A program made the position numbers and the translations under genes. This document shows, piece after piece, positions 55,301 through 62,830 of a DNA stretch of 64,000 nucleotides. The stretch spans positions 62,054,160 through 62,118,159 of the forward strand of contig NC_045446.1 of NCBI RefSeq assembly GCF_002776525.5. The letters are read 5' to 3'. Every line of letters starts with the position of its first letter. Position 1 is the first letter of the stretch. This stretch comes from Piliocolobus tephrosceles (lineage: Eukaryota > Chordata > Mammalia > Primates > Cercopithecidae). The notes beneath the pieces were generated by a model. That model was not told the DNA's origin. It saw nothing but the letters and a program-made list of their open reading frames with translations, and did no database searches.

Positions 55301-55683
55301 CCACACCCAGTTAATTTTTGTATTTTTAGTAGAGACGGGGGCTTTCACCAGGTTGGCCAGGCTGGTCTCGAACTCCTGACCTGAGGTGATCCACCTGCCT
55401 TGGACTCCCAAAGTGCTGGGATTATAGGCATAAGCCACCATGCCCAGCCCACATTTAACCTTTTATTCAGAAAAATACACACTGAGCAGATGAAAATGCA
55501 TTTCCATGCAGTCTAAAGGAAAACTATTTAGTCTAGAAATGAGAAGACTTTACATAGCCCTGGCTCCTACAAAACTCCTCTCCTAACCCTCTGAAGCTTC
55601 CTGGAGAAGTATAGCCAACAAAAGAGAGGAAGACTACTCACCCAAGAGAGGAGTGCGGCCCCCCGGGTGGCGTGGAGTGTCAT
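21479..55683 (-). CDS. NUMA1: NUMA1, nuclear mitotic apparatus protein 1 (NuMA), complete coding region
   Basis: Twenty-five coding exons on the minus strand join without a phase error into 6357 nt, 2118 aa plus stop. NuMA is nuclear in interphase. In mitosis it gathers microtubule minus ends at spindle poles and, through LGN/Galpha-i and dynein-dynactin, anchors astral microtubules at the cortex. Visible are an N-terminal hook-like globular part (about 1-210), a coiled coil of roughly 1,490 residues (about 213-1700; 1,122 of the residues come from one 3.4-kb exon), and a basic, Ser/Thr-rich tail. The tail has the LGN-binding segment (exon 21), a nuclear localisation signal RQQRKR (1984-1989) and the CDK1 site Thr2055 in NTPKK. 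It ends GKAKH. The start ATG (CACCAAGATGA) has an A at -3. A 42-nt exon (14 codons) is alternatively spliced in human. The Ala/Thr tract near the C-terminus is three residues longer than I recall for human. Confidence 0.97.
21835..22056 (-). CDS. NUMA1: NUMA1 coding exon 24 (CDK1 site, Ala/Thr tract)
   Basis: Residues 2042-2115, ADRRQSMAFSILNTPKKLGN to PRAKGK. It carries Thr2055 in NTPKK, the CDK1 site that controls cortical versus pole localisation. The Ala/Thr tract ends AAAIAATTATPR, three residues longer than the human AAAIGATPR I recall. Confidence 0.95.
22159..22275 (-). CDS. NUMA1: NUMA1 coding exon 23
   Basis: Residues 2003-2041, SKKATSCFPRPMTPRDRHEG to ASTKQ. Basic, with a TP site (PMTPRD). 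Confidence 0.95.
22563..22739 (-). CDS. NUMA1: NUMA1 coding exon 22 (nuclear localisation signal)
   Basis: Residues 1944-2002, PSLSLGTITDEEMKTGDPQE to GPGTPE, with the basic cluster RQQRKR at 1984-1989. Confidence 0.95.
23145..23281 (-). CDS. NUMA1: NUMA1 coding exon 21 (LGN-binding segment)
   Basis: Residues 1898-1943, RNSFYMGTCQDEPEQLDDWN to YPLESR. Corresponds to the human peptide (about 1899-1926) that binds the TPR repeats of LGN (GPSM2) for cortical recruitment. Confidence 0.95.
23940..24168 (-). CDS. NUMA1: NUMA1 coding exon 20
   Basis: About residues 1822-1897, KLDVEEPDSANSSFYSTRSA to SSGAPP. Very Ser-rich, a likely phosphorylation region. Confidence 0.95.
24425..24535 (-). repeat. 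MIR
   Basis: CCCATTTTAGAGGTGAAGTG and CAAATCACACTGCTAGGAAG match reverse MIR. Confidence 0.6.
24691..24937 (-). CDS. NUMA1: NUMA1 coding exon 19
   Basis: About residues 1739-1821, KLPRTQPDGTSVPGEPASPI to NITMTK. Tail segment with SP/TP sites and a basic patch (GRKTRSARRRTTQ). It covers the region reported in human to bind protein 4.1. Confidence 0.95.
25480..25680 (+). repeat. MIR
   Basis: CCCAGCTCTACCACTGGGGG, GGGCAAGTGACTGCCCCTCT and GTTAAAGGAGACAGAATAAA in MIR order. Confidence 0.7.
25730..26110 (+). repeat. L2 remnant
   Basis: CATGAAGCCTTTCTTGACCA and ACTGCTGTTCTCTGTCAACC fit L2 3' sequence. Confidence 0.45.
26226..26383 (-). CDS. NUMA1: NUMA1 coding exon 18
   Basis: Residues 1687-1739, VAHADQQLRDLGKFQVATDA to TPLSIT. 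Transition from coiled coil to the tail. Confidence 0.95.
26503..26721 (-). CDS. NUMA1: NUMA1 coding exon 17
   Basis: Seventy-three codons, residues 1614-1686, MEKAKTHYDAKKQQNQELQE to SLEAQ. Near the C-terminal end of the coiled coil. Confidence 0.95.
26804..26923 (-). CDS. NUMA1: NUMA1 coding exon 16
   Basis: Forty codons, AVQAQGGESQQEAQRLQARL to YKLQ. Coiled coil, phase 0. Confidence 0.95.
27320..27440 (-). repeat. MIR
   Basis: CAGGAGGAAACTGAGTTCAG and CTAAATGGCAGAGTAAGATT match reverse MIR. Confidence 0.6.
27979..28113. repeat. Palindromic DNA transposon remnant
   Basis: Ends CTGTCCAATACAGCAGCCAC and TAGCTGCTGTAGTGGACAG are inverted copies; the interior has CACATGTAGCTACTGAGC. Family not assigned. 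Confidence 0.5.
28323..28391 (-). CDS. NUMA1: NUMA1 coding exon 15
   Basis: Twenty-three codons, VEELRKKLADSDQASKVQQQ to KLK, phase 0. Begins with VE like the preceding cassette exon, so either acceptor continues the same frame. Confidence 0.95.
29922..29963 (-). CDS. NUMA1: NUMA1 coding exon 14 (42-nt cassette exon)
   Basis: Fourteen codons, VEQLEVFQREQTKQ, phase 0 on both sides. The matching human segment is absent from the shorter 2101-aa isoform, so a 2104-aa form is expected here. Confidence 0.93.
30417..33782 (-). CDS. NUMA1: NUMA1 coding exon 13, giant coiled-coil exon
   Basis: One 3,366-nt exon encodes residues 415-1536, from LETLKQEAATLAANNTQLQ to RQRFQEEKQKLTDQ. It is almost pure coiled coil, rich in Glu, Gln, Leu, Ala and Lys. 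The frame stays open past the donor (CAG/GTAAGG) for about another 105 codons of intron, which should not be read as protein. Confidence 0.97.
33930..34052 (-). CDS. NUMA1: NUMA1 coding exon 12
   Basis: Residues 374-414, KCLEEKNEILQGKLSQLEEH to GDVLQ. It carries a short run that differs from human at residues 395-399 (ALLRE). Confidence 0.95.
34491..34793 (-). repeat. AluS
   Basis: Poly(T) GAGACGCAGTCTGCCCTGTC to CCGTGCCCGGCC. First Alu after the Alu-free stretch. Confidence 0.9.
34915..35216 (-). mobile_element. Young Old World monkey AluY inside a MIR
   Basis: Carries the monkey-lineage AluY bases. TACATGGTTATT flanks it (34903-34914 and 35217-35228). MIR sequence continues on both sides, so it landed in an old MIR. 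Confidence 0.9.
35270..35462 (-). repeat. MIR
   Basis: GCCTACTTTACACTATGTGA, GTGCTTTACATACATTTTCT and CTGATTAACTTGTCCAAGAT match reverse MIR. Confidence 0.6.
35696..35836 (-). CDS. NUMA1: NUMA1 coding exon 11
   Basis: Residues 327-373, LREFASHLQQLQDALNELTE to ALQDK. Phase 0 at both ends, so skipping it would keep the frame. Confidence 0.95.
36192..36309 (-). CDS. NUMA1: NUMA1 coding exon 10
   Basis: About residues 287-326, LTMRLHETLKQCQDLKTEKS to GDLSFK. The acceptor GCAG/CCTTACC was chosen because it alone keeps the frame (split Ser codon). Confidence 0.95.
36409..36526 (-). CDS. NUMA1: NUMA1 coding exon 9
   Basis: About residues 248-287, AQIAMMQQRIDRLALLNEKQ to LRDKNE. Coiled coil. Confidence 0.95.
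36590..36645 (+). repeat. GGA-rich low-complexity tract
   Basis: Repeated GGAGGAGG units just upstream of NUMA1 exon 9 (on the NUMA1 strand, a CCT-rich pyrimidine stretch before the acceptor). Confidence 0.6.
36826..36983 (-). CDS. NUMA1: NUMA1 coding exon 8
   Basis: About residues 195-247, FLSGSPASPMGDILQTPQFQ to LLTEK. The heptad pattern of the coiled coil begins here (MRRLKKQLADERSNRDELEL). Confidence 0.95.
37496..37619 (-). CDS. NUMA1: NUMA1 coding exon 7
   Basis: Residues 154-195, APVPSTCSSTFPEELSPPSH to SSSSGN. A Ser/Pro-rich linker leading into the coiled coil. Confidence 0.95.
38585..38891 (+). repeat. AluS with target-site duplication
   Basis: GGCTGGGTGCAGTGGCTCAT to a long A tail, flanked by AAAAGACTGTG at 38574-38584 and 38892-38902. 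Confidence 0.9.
39203..39290 (-). CDS. NUMA1: NUMA1 coding exon 6
   Basis: Residues 125-153, AELAVILKFVLDHEDGLNLN to NFLQK, end of the hook-like fold. Donor AAAG/GTGAGT. Confidence 0.95.
39612..39761 (-). repeat. AluJ, left piece of a split element
   Basis: AAGGTCTTGCTATGTCACCC to CTGCCACACCCAGTTCA, then interrupted. Continues at 40075. Confidence 0.75.
39762..40061 (-). mobile_element. Young Old World monkey AluY nested in an AluJ
   Basis: GAGATGGAGTCTCGCTCTGT to CATGCCTGGCC with monkey-lineage bases. AGTTCATTTTTT is duplicated on both sides. Confidence 0.9.
40075..40208 (-). repeat. AluJ, right piece of a split element
   Basis: GAGACAGGGTCTCGCTATGT to CACCACACCCAGCC resumes the older Alu after the nested insertion. 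Confidence 0.75.
40299..40325 (+). repeat. (AC)n microsatellite
   Basis: About 13 uninterrupted AC units, likely to vary in length between individuals. Confidence 0.9.
40636..40716 (-). CDS. NUMA1: NUMA1 coding exon 5
   Basis: Residues 98-124, MTMLLLYHSTMSSKSPRD to YKIQ, still in the globular N-terminus. It begins with an internal ATG that should not be taken as a start. Confidence 0.95.
41360..41442 (-). CDS. NUMA1: NUMA1 coding exon 4
   Basis: Encodes NQKHPSSPECLVSAQKVLEG to ELAK, about residues 70-97. Acceptor TTGCAG; donor AAG/GTACTT. Confidence 0.95.
42568..42647 (-). CDS. NUMA1: NUMA1 coding exon 3
   Basis: Encodes HGTEEGQQILQQPVPERL to VCSFLQ, residues 43-69 with split codons at both ends. 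Donor CAGA/GTAAGC. Confidence 0.95.
43122..43310 (+). repeat. Inverted duplication, left arm
   Basis: Starts TTCCCCCACTAGGCTGAAGG and runs through GGACTAGT into a reverse Alu. The reverse complement is at about 43589-43783. Confidence 0.8.
43187..43479 (-). repeat. AluS, spanning the left arm and spacer
   Basis: GAGACAGAATCTCGCTCTGT to CCGTGCCCAGCC. Flanked by GGACTAGT on both sides, so it was a normal insertion. Confidence 0.88.
43583..43713 (+). repeat. Partial Alu in the right arm
   Basis: CCCAGGAGGCTGCGGCAGAA to GAGATTCTGTCTCAAAAAAA. Only the 3' half of an Alu. Confidence 0.8.
43589..43783 (-). repeat. Inverted duplication, right arm
   Basis: CTAGTCCCTGGGATCCTCCT and CAGCCTTCAGCCTAGTGGGG are the reverse complement of the left arm with a few changes. 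Confidence 0.8.
44440..44640 (+). repeat. L2 remnant
   Basis: CATCTCTGTCAGGAAGCCAT and CAGGAATAAAGTAGGTGCTC resemble L2 3' sequence. Confidence 0.4.
45202..45502 (-). mobile_element. Young Old World monkey AluY with target-site duplication
   Basis: Near-consensus monkey AluY. AACCTGGGATTTT flanks it at 45189-45201 and 45503-45515. Confidence 0.92.
46014..46037 (+). repeat. Poly(A) tract
   Basis: About 23 A residues with no recognisable retroelement body before them. Confidence 0.75.
47775..47860 (-). CDS. NUMA1: NUMA1 coding exon 2
   Basis: Residues 15-42 plus two bases of 43: VNSLHVADPVEAVLQLQ to IIDR, part of the hook-like domain. The split codon at the junction reads CTC (Leu), where human has Ile as I recall. 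Confidence 0.95.
48257..48380 (+). repeat. Degenerate tandem array, four units of about 31 bp
   Basis: Units each read ACATTATA-like, then CTTTGTA or TCTGTA, then TCTTGAAT-like. Units 1 and 3 resemble each other (ATAACTCTCTG, ATAAGTTTCTG), as do 2 and 4 (ATAGCCCTTTG twice), so a 62-bp pair was probably copied. Confidence 0.7.
48547..48870 (+). repeat. Alu (S/J)
   Basis: CCAGGCGCGGTGGCTCACGC to a mixed AAAG tail. Confidence 0.87.
49514..49830 (+). repeat. AluJ-like
   Basis: GGACAGGCGCAGTGGCTCAC to GAGACATCTCAAAAAAAA, with an (AAGC)n-like middle A-rich linker. Confidence 0.82.
49967..50182 (+). mobile_element. AluY of monkey type, right arm truncated before its A tail
   Basis: GGCCGGGCGCGGTGGCTCAA to GTGGGAGAATGGTG, then directly poly(A). 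Flanks AAATCAATGATTTCTC (49951-49966) and AAATCAACGATTTCTC (50183-50198) differ by one base. Confidence 0.9.
50254..50600 (+). repeat. Alu (S/J) with (AAAT)n tail
   Basis: GGCCAGGTGCAGTGGCCCAT to ATAAATAAATACAATAAATA. Confidence 0.85.
50609..50930 (+). repeat. AluJ
   Basis: GGCCAGGTGTACTGGCTCAT to CTATCTCAAAAAGAGG. Fourth same-direction Alu in 1.4 kb. Confidence 0.82.
51776..52066 (-). mobile_element. AluY, monkey type
   Basis: GAGATGGAGTCTCGCTCTGT to CTGCTCCCGGCC, with CTAGTTTTTTGTA and CAGGCTTGAGCC. Possible short flank GTAATTTT on both sides. Confidence 0.87.
52248..52408 (-). repeat. Alu monomer/AluJ fragment
   Basis: GAGACAGGCTCTTGCTGTTA to CACTACTGAACCTAGC. Half length. Confidence 0.65.
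52446..52732 (-). repeat. Alu (S/J)
   Basis: Poly(T) AGACAGGCTCTCACTCTATT to GTGTGAGCTGGCC. The 3'-most bases are shortened. Confidence 0.83.
52799..53092 (+). repeat. AluJ-like with (AAAT)n tail
   Basis: GGCCAGGTGCAATGGTTCAT to CTCTAAATAAATAAATACAT. Confidence 0.83.
53573..53860 (+). repeat. AluJ
   Basis: AGCCAGGTGCAGTGGCTTAC to CTCTATGTCTGTTTTTTAAA. Strongly diverged. Confidence 0.78.
54153..54450 (+). repeat. AluS
   Basis: GGCCAGGCACGGTGGCTCAC to CATCTCAGAAAAAGAAAAAA. Confidence 0.88.
54600..54888 (-). repeat. AluJ
   Basis: GAAACATGGTCTCACTCTGT to CCACCACATCCAGCC. Confidence 0.85.
55145..55449 (-). repeat. AluS
   Basis: Poly(T), then CAGACAGAGTCTCGCTCTGT to CACCATGCCCAGCC. About 190 bp downstream (NUMA1 sense) of the start-codon exon. 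Confidence 0.87.
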
Positions 55684-55715
55684 CTTGGTGATACCCGACA
55701 GTCACTCCAATGCGC
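55642..55715 (-). CDS. NUMA1: NUMA1 exon with the start codon (coding part 55642-55683)
   Basis: A 32-nt 5' UTR stretch after a GGTTCCAG acceptor, then ATG and 14 codons (MTLHATRGAALLSW) to a TGG/GTGAGT donor. At least one more 5' non-coding exon must lie upstream; it was not identified. Confidence 0.93.
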
Positions 55716-56049
55716 CTGGAACCCAAGAGAGGAAGAAAAGCAGTTAATCATATCAGATATCCATGATCAAGAAATAAAGGCGAAATGGTTCCATCTGCCA
55801 ACTCTCAACACTGAAATCACTCTTCACTGAATCCACCAAGACACCATGGAAATTTTTAGAAAGCTGAGTATACATGAAAATTACTATAGAGCTTATATCA
55901 GAGACGACAGGAAAGAACTGTGCATTTAACTCAATGTCTACCCCACGTAATTTTTCAGTTTCACAGAAAATACAACATTCAAAGTTGGTCTTCAACCCTA
56001 CTCTTTGGGACATGATGCCCTTAAATACGGAACAAACATGGTTTTCAGG

Positions 56050-56245
56050 CAGACCTGGGTCTGGATGCTGATTTAATGTGACCAGGGTCATAGGCCCTTA
56101 GACAAGCAACATAACCTCTTTTAGTCTTTTTCTTTATCTGCAAAATGGGATCCACATACACCTCTCTGGGTTATTGTGATGCTTAAAGATAAAGCAAATA
56201 GTACGGTGCCTGGCACATGGTAGGTTGTCAATAAATAATTACTGT
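56050..56245 (+). repeat. MIR
   Basis: CTTTATCTGCAAAATGGGAT, GTGCCTGGCACATGGTAGGT and CAATAAATAATTACTG in MIR order. Confidence 0.7.
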
Positions 56246-56959
56246 TCTTAAGCAGAAATGTTGATTTCCAGCTCTTTCTACAGGTACCCAAATTCTACCT
56301 AACAATACCCAAGTCCTTGGGGAAACTGTTCTAGTTTCTAGATTTTTATATCTTCCACAGAAATGTTTCACAAACATGGTTCAAATGGGGGATTGAGTAT
56401 ATCCAAACGTAGGTCTCTGGATGAGGTCAACCCCAATTCTGGAGGAGATCCCATGGGATATTACATGAAAATTAGGTACCTGTCCTGGTGTTCTCATCCC
56501 CAATTGAGGATTGAGATTCTGCCACCTGCCTGCCAACCTACCCAAGAGACCACAGGCCAGATAACTAAATATTCACCAACACCTCCTAGCAGCCCTTACA
56601 ATTTTCACTAATCTCCACGGGCATAATGAGCCCTGTCCCACATCTCCTGCCACATGTGCTCAGTCTGTAACTACTCTAGAAGGAGGAACAAGAGTGGTAA
56701 GAGCCACATCGCCTATAAGTCTCCCCATATATTAGCATCTCCAGAATGTGGGCTCTGCAGAACCAGTCTACTGTATGCAAGTTGGGGATCAAGAAAGACA
56801 CCATTCTTGCCCACAAGGTGCTCACTGTCTAGTAAGGGAAAGAGATACAAAAATCTGAAAATTCATTCCCCATTATCTCTTGGTCCTTCCTATCCAAGTA
56901 TACTCTGTTTATCAGCCAACCGAAAGGTATTTTCTTAGTTCCTAAATATGATCATCCTC

Positions 56960-57250
56960 GCCAGGAGCGGTGGCTCACACCTGTAATCCCAGCACTTTGA
57001 GAGGCCAAGGCGGGTGGATCACGAGGTCAGCAGATCGAGACAATCCTGGCTAAAACGGTGAAACCCCGTCTCTACTAAAAATACAAAAAAATTAGTCAGG
57101 CGTGGTGGCGGGTGCCTGTAGTCCCAGCTACTCGGGAGGCTGAGGCAGGAGAATGGCATGAACCCGGGAGGCGGAGCTTGCAGTGAACTGAGATTGCGCC
57201 ACTGCACTCCAGCCTGGGTGACAGAGCGAGACTCCATCTCAAAACAACAA

Positions 57251-57253
<3 letters not shown>
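56960..57253 (+). repeat. AluY with target-site duplication
   Basis: GCCAGGAGCGGTGGCTCACA to CTCCATCTCAAAACAACA. TGATCATCCT flanks it at 56949-56958 and 57310-57319, outside the AT repeat. Confidence 0.88.

Positions 57254-57302
<49 letters not shown>
57254..57302 (+). repeat. (AT)n microsatellite in an Alu tail
   Basis: About 24 AT units between the Alu body and its downstream target-site copy, so the repeat grew from the A tail. Confidence 0.92.
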
Positions 57303-57311
<9 letters not shown>

Positions 57312-60300
57312 ATCATCCTGTGCTAGAAGCTACATGGGAAATGGGAGACAATGACATGGTCCTTGCCTTTGAGGGGCTTATAGCAGGGGAGGGAGTATAA
57401 TTAAACATACATGAAGCACTAATAGAAGAAAATAATTAAATGCTAAAATATAACTAAATGCTAATTACAATTAAGTGCTTCCTGACCCTGCAAAATCCAA
57501 CATGTTTCCACATGTCATGCCAGCATCAGTCTTGGAAATGAGCCAATTCACCTGGGCTTTGGCAAGGGCAAATGAAATGGTTAAGAGAGCTCTCAGGAGG
57601 GCAAAGAAGCTAAGGGGCTTATGTTCCTCAGTCTTGGATGATTATCATCAAGTATGCCCTATCCATGGGCAAGACTGTATAGCCCTTGAGGACAGGCATG
57701 GATGGATACAGATAGCCCCAAGTACTGCACTGCAATAAGGCTTTTCTGTGGTTGACAAGACTAAAGCTCAAGGGACCACACTTGGCTCTGTGGTGGGGTG
57801 GCAACAGCCAGACACTCAACTGGGGCTTCTTTAAAAAAAGGCCTCTGAGCTATTAAATCACAAGGAATGAGGCTGAGATCACCTCTCCCCCATCCTCAAT
57901 GCTGCTAGACTTGCAGTCTTTTTGATGAGGCCCAACACTTCAGTCAGAAATTTTATTTGCAACTGTAGGCAGATCTTGCCCCCTTTGAAAGATTCACAGC
58001 TGTGCTACTAAAAATGTCCTGAGGTTTAACCAACCTCTTCATCTCAGAGGCAAAACATACAACCCTGAGGTCCTCCCAGGAGAGCCTGTCTAAAACTAGT
58101 TCCACTGCTCAAGAAAATGAGTGTCAAGGCTAAATATTCTTTTCTGTGTTCCCCAGGCACAGAAATACGAGGAACCCAATATTCACCACTAGGAACTCCT
58201 GAAGGATCTTGTCTGCTCTTCAGGTCTAAGCCTGTAAAGAGGTACTTTCTTAGAGATAGAACATCAGTGTGAGAGGCTTCAGGAGAGCCCAGCCATTCCC
58301 TTTTCTCTGGGTAAGGAATGACTGAAGCCAGGAGCACAGCTAAGTCTTTTACATTGGGACTATAGCTTTAAGCAGACTTTGGCTGGGAACCCAAGGGCTC
58401 CCAGTCAGAGTACCATCCTCCCCACCCTCCCTCTGAAATCTGAGGCAGGCCCCACCCAGTACACTGGGTGATGCTGATGGAAAAACAGATCCTTGTGATG
58501 GTAGCCTGGAACCATTTCACAGAAGGATCTGCTGAGATCCACCCCAGCTGGATCAGGCACCCCCGCAACCCTCACTCAATAAACAAAGAAACAAAAGGCC
58601 AGGCCCTCTGAGGGCACCTTTGGAGTTCCCATCTACCTGATTCTCTGAGAAAGAAATTCCCCCAGAATCTAAAACAGAGGCCTCACTGAGCTGGTAAGGC
58701 ACCCTCCCTTTTCCCTGTTCTCAAGAAGTAACCAAGGACACAGAAGCAGTTACGTTACAAACTTAAGGCCCTGCATCCTTTTTACATTTCCCAAACTGAG
58801 ACAATGCAGCTCCCCGGCACCAGGACCAATTCTCACATTTATAGTAACTCCTCTGTTTCCAGAAAATAAGTATCAAGATAAGAAGAGTGACACTAAAGAG
58901 ACATGCAGCCACTTTGCTTGTACCCTCTCTGGACCTTAAAGAGTTAAAGTCTAGCCATTATTTCCTACCAGGGCTGAAGCTAATATAAACCACCTGCTCA
59001 GATGCAAGAAGTGGGACCAGAGGGTCAAATTGCTGAGCTCTGGAGTCTATTCTGAAAAAGCTTCAGTTTTAAGTACAGAACAAGTGATAGGCCAAAGGCC
59101 AGAGGGTCTGAGCTGCAGCAGTACTGCTCTCCTTACCCCACCCCTGGCCTGGGTGCCACCTCCTCTGAGACTGCCTCTTAGCCACTTATTGCCCATCAAG
59201 GGAACACCAGCCCTACCTCAAGATAACACCAAAGTGACCTTTGGTCCCAGAGAGTTGTTAAACCACACGTATCTCTCAGCTCATGGGCCCCTGCTTCTGC
59301 TGAACCCTCATTCTCTTAGTGCTAACTCCCACTCCCAGAATTTCAGGGCCCAAAGCCCACACAAGCTCCCACCTCAAAGGGTCCTTCCCAGAATCCCACC
59401 CCCTTCTCCACCTGATAGTTCCAAAGGACTACAGCCTCACGGCTCACAAAGGAAATGGCTGCCCCATCTGTGCGCCAGTGCTCACTTGCAAAATTTACTA
59501 CCACTTACCCTGAGACCCTGCCTGCCTGTAGCCTAAGAATTCCATGCTCTGTACCCCTTTCTTAGAAAGATACTCCCCATCTGAGAGACACTCACATCCA
59601 AAGAGTGAAAATCCTGATCTTGCAGCTCCTCCTCCTCCTCCAACTCTGGGATGGATAGCTCAGGAGGCACATGCAAGCAAACACCCAGACCTCACCTGGC
59701 AGGTTACCCCAGAGGGGCCAAGCCACCTTGCCCTAGGCTAACAAGCTATAAAAACAGCATAGGAAATACGTCGCTAGTACATCCCCTGCCTCTGAGAAGA
59801 TAAAAGGCAAAAGGACCAGTGGCTCCAAGAGACGTCATACAGAGAAAAACAATCTTTTTCAATTCCTGGGGAGTACTGGACAGACCGTCTGGTCCAAGTC
59901 CAAAGAGTTTCCTGAGGTCAGGGGCAAACCAGTTTGGTCCTTCTAAAGGGACTAGCTTGGGCTCAGGCCTCCTCCTCTTAACACAGACCACCCCATCTTT
60001 GTAGCCTAGAGTTTGGCACAGAACCCCAAGGCCCTGGAGAGGAACAACAGAGGGATTGCAGGGGAAACCAAGATTCTCTAGTTTCTTCAAAAGTGCCTTA
60101 CTGATGTCTGCCCCTTCTCCTCACGCTCTGGAAGGTCCAGATCAGGATGATGGCAAAAGAGCTGCAATCAGGAACCAGACCCGCAACCAGGCCCGCAGCC
60201 ATGTATTGTACAGAAGCGCGTACATACACACTTACACACATACACTCACCTGGGCCCCCACCACTATATTCACACACCCTGGTCCCTACTAGCTGACAAA

Positions 60301-60886
60301 ATGAACCCTTTTTTTTACTGCCTACCACCGCGCACACACCCAGGGCCTCACACACCCAGGGCCTCACGCAGAAATGGTGAAGCCTTCTCATGAGCTACCC
60401 CTACAGCTCAACGTGCAGGCGCACACGCTTTCCTTCTCTGAACAAAAACATGCTGACATCTACGCAAGGGGGGAAAGAAAGCAACCCTTTGCTCTGAAAG
60501 GCGCCAACTCCCGGATGTTGGCGAGCTCTACTCCACAGCGCCTGTTTCTGAGTATGTTTACTTGCTCTCCCTCTTCTCTCCCTCCCCTTTAAGGATGGCG
60601 CAGGAAAGGGAGGTGAGGGGGGAGAATCCACCCCACTCCCTCTTCCATGTTTGAACAAAAACCCAGAGAAAGAGTGAGAGAGAAAAAGTCTCGGTGCAGG
60701 GGGGCCTTACCAGACTCCTAAAGCCAAACGTATCTACAGGTTTTAATCCGCCATTAGCATTTAAATCTTGAAAGGAGAGGAGGAAGGGGGGGCCAGTGGA
60801 AAGTAACCCCACACACAAAAGAAAAGTTGTTGGTTTTCTTCTCAGTCTGCCTGGCAGGAGCGATCTTCCTGGCTGACAGCCAGAAG

Positions 60887-60894
60887 TGCGTCAC
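60887..60894 (+). promoter_or_regulatory. CRE-like site in the Alu-free block
   Basis: TGCGTCAC resembles a cAMP response/ATF element (TGACGTCA half-site type). Flanked by a GC-richer stretch. Function is a guess. Confidence 0.25.
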
Positions 60895-62099
60895 AGCCAG
60901 GAGTCTGCTTTCTTTAAAGGCACAGCAAGCTTCCCTGATCTGGGAGCGACAGCAAGCAGGGGACTCTCAGTGGGGGTGGGGCCCAGAGGGAGGGGGTGCA
61001 CTGGAGAGGAGGGGCTGCAAAGGGGAAGGCTGGAGGCTTGGTCAACGAACAAGAAAAGCAGGACGAATGGGGGTGGCGGACTGCGGGTGAAGGCACAAGC
61101 AGGCAGGCAAAATTACAGAACTCCAACAGCAGCAAGAGCCAAGGCAAACTGTGGCATAAACACACAAAACACATCTCACAGTGGCCTGCCTGACAAACCT
61201 GGGATCAACCGGACACTCCCCCTTCACTCTGTTTTCCACCCAGAGTTTAAGGCAGCAGTAATAATCTGTCCATCTCTCTGGACAGCAATGGAAGGGCAGC
61301 ACAAGGGCTGTCCTGATAATTAGATCAGCCCCTGCCTGGCGGACCGCAGGGCAGGCAGGAAGACCCGGGAACAGAGGCTTTGAAGAACAAGCAACATGCA
61401 GGCCCTTTGATCGGGGGGCAGCTTCCTACCGGCCCCAGGGCAGGCTGTGTCTTTAAGCACAACCATGCCGCTCACACACAAAGCACCCTGCCACCTTCCA
61501 TGGGCACCGCCTGCCCTGCTCTGGGACACGGCCACCCCCAAGTCCATTCCCCGAGGGAATCTCTCCAGCCCATACCTTCTGCGTGGCAAGGCCAGGATGC
61601 CGTGCTGTGCCCGCTCCTCCCCCTCCGCCACCCAAACAAGAAGCCCAGGCAGATTCTGGCCCTGGAGTACAGGCCTGCGCTGTCCTGTGCTGCGTGCTAT
61701 TGTCGGCTGTGGAATGGCCGCCAAAATCCCAGCTGTGCTGCCAGAACCTAATCCCCTGTTCCGCTGAGCATTTGTGGGGAGGGGCTGAGGGGCCAAGGCA
61801 CGAGACCGAGTACGCTAGGCACTGGCTGCAGCCCTTAACAGACGAAGGCACCGGGACTTGTAGGCTCTGCTTCTCCTACATGGCTGAAAACAAAAGATGT
61901 CTGACTCTGAGAAGACAAAACCACAGCATTTTCCCCCACTACATAGCGACTGTCACCAAGGTTGAAAGGGAAGCCCACCAGATGGTCAACAGACACCGCC
62001 TAATCTTATGCCACAAACACTTACTGAGCACCTACTATGTGTAAGGCACTCCTATAGGAAACTGTAGGAAGTATACAAAGATGAATTAATTAAGCCCCA

Positions 62100-62560
62100 G
62101 CATCTGCACTGAGGTAGGTTGTCATTCCACAGGAGATATGAAATGTGACTTGAAGATTAATTTCAAACTGGTGTGCTACTTTCCATAAAAGCTGTAAAGA
62201 AAAATTCTAACCAGTTTAGAGTAGGGAAGGATTACAAAAATGAAGTGCCATTTTAATTTGGACCTTGAAACATACAGGTAGCATTTCCCCAGATGGAAAC
62301 AGAGAGGTGTGGGGAGGAAGAAAAAGCAGAGAGGAGGCATGGAGGCAGTAGGAGAAAAGGCTTGAAGAGTGAGGTAGGGTCAGAGAGCTAGGAGGATCTT
62401 GAACCTCAAACCAAGGAATCAAAGATTTGTAAGTTTGTTTGTTATTAACACAGAGCTGTGGTATGACACAAACGGTGCCCCAAGTTTATTCTGATATATA
62501 CCTGAATGAGACTAGCAGCAATGAGGTGAGTCAGGAGGCTGCACAGTCAGGAGACAGATA
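62100..62560 (-). repeat. Possible L2 remnant
   Basis: GATATGAAATGTGACTTGAA and GGAAGGATTACAAAAATGAA style sequence resembles reverse L2; weak. Confidence 0.3.
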
Positions 62561-62605
62561 ATGAGGACACACAAGAGGGTAAGGTAAGAAAGAATGGAAA
62601 GGGGG

Positions 62606-62830
62606 CTTGGCACGGTGGCTCACACCTGTAATCCCAGCACTTTGGGTGGATCACTGGAGCCCAAGAGTTTGAGACCAGCGCGGGCAACATAGGGAGATCC
62701 CATCTCTACAAAAAATTTCATGAATAAAAAATTAGCCAGGTATGGTGGCCCGCACCTATAGTTCCAGCTACTCAGGAGGCTGAGGTGGGAGGATCACTTG
62801 AACCCAGGTGGAAGCTACAGTGAGAGACAT
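62606..62830 (+). repeat. Alu, partial
   Basis: GGCTTGGCACGGTGGCTCAC to CCCAGGTGGAAGCTACAGTG, missing the distal right arm and tail. Confidence 0.78.

Noticed and set aside
40299..57302. CRISPR-like or satellite arrays
   Set aside because: The only regular repeats are microsatellites, Alu tails and the 31-bp array; no spaced direct repeats exist.
59030..59536. 168-aa proline/leucine-rich open frame
   Set aside because: No splice context, start context or family resemblance; low-complexity composition expected by chance in GC-rich intron.
61320..62044. Several overlapping open frames on both strands
   Set aside because: Overlapping frames on opposite strands in GC-rich DNA without motifs; at most one could be real and none is supported.
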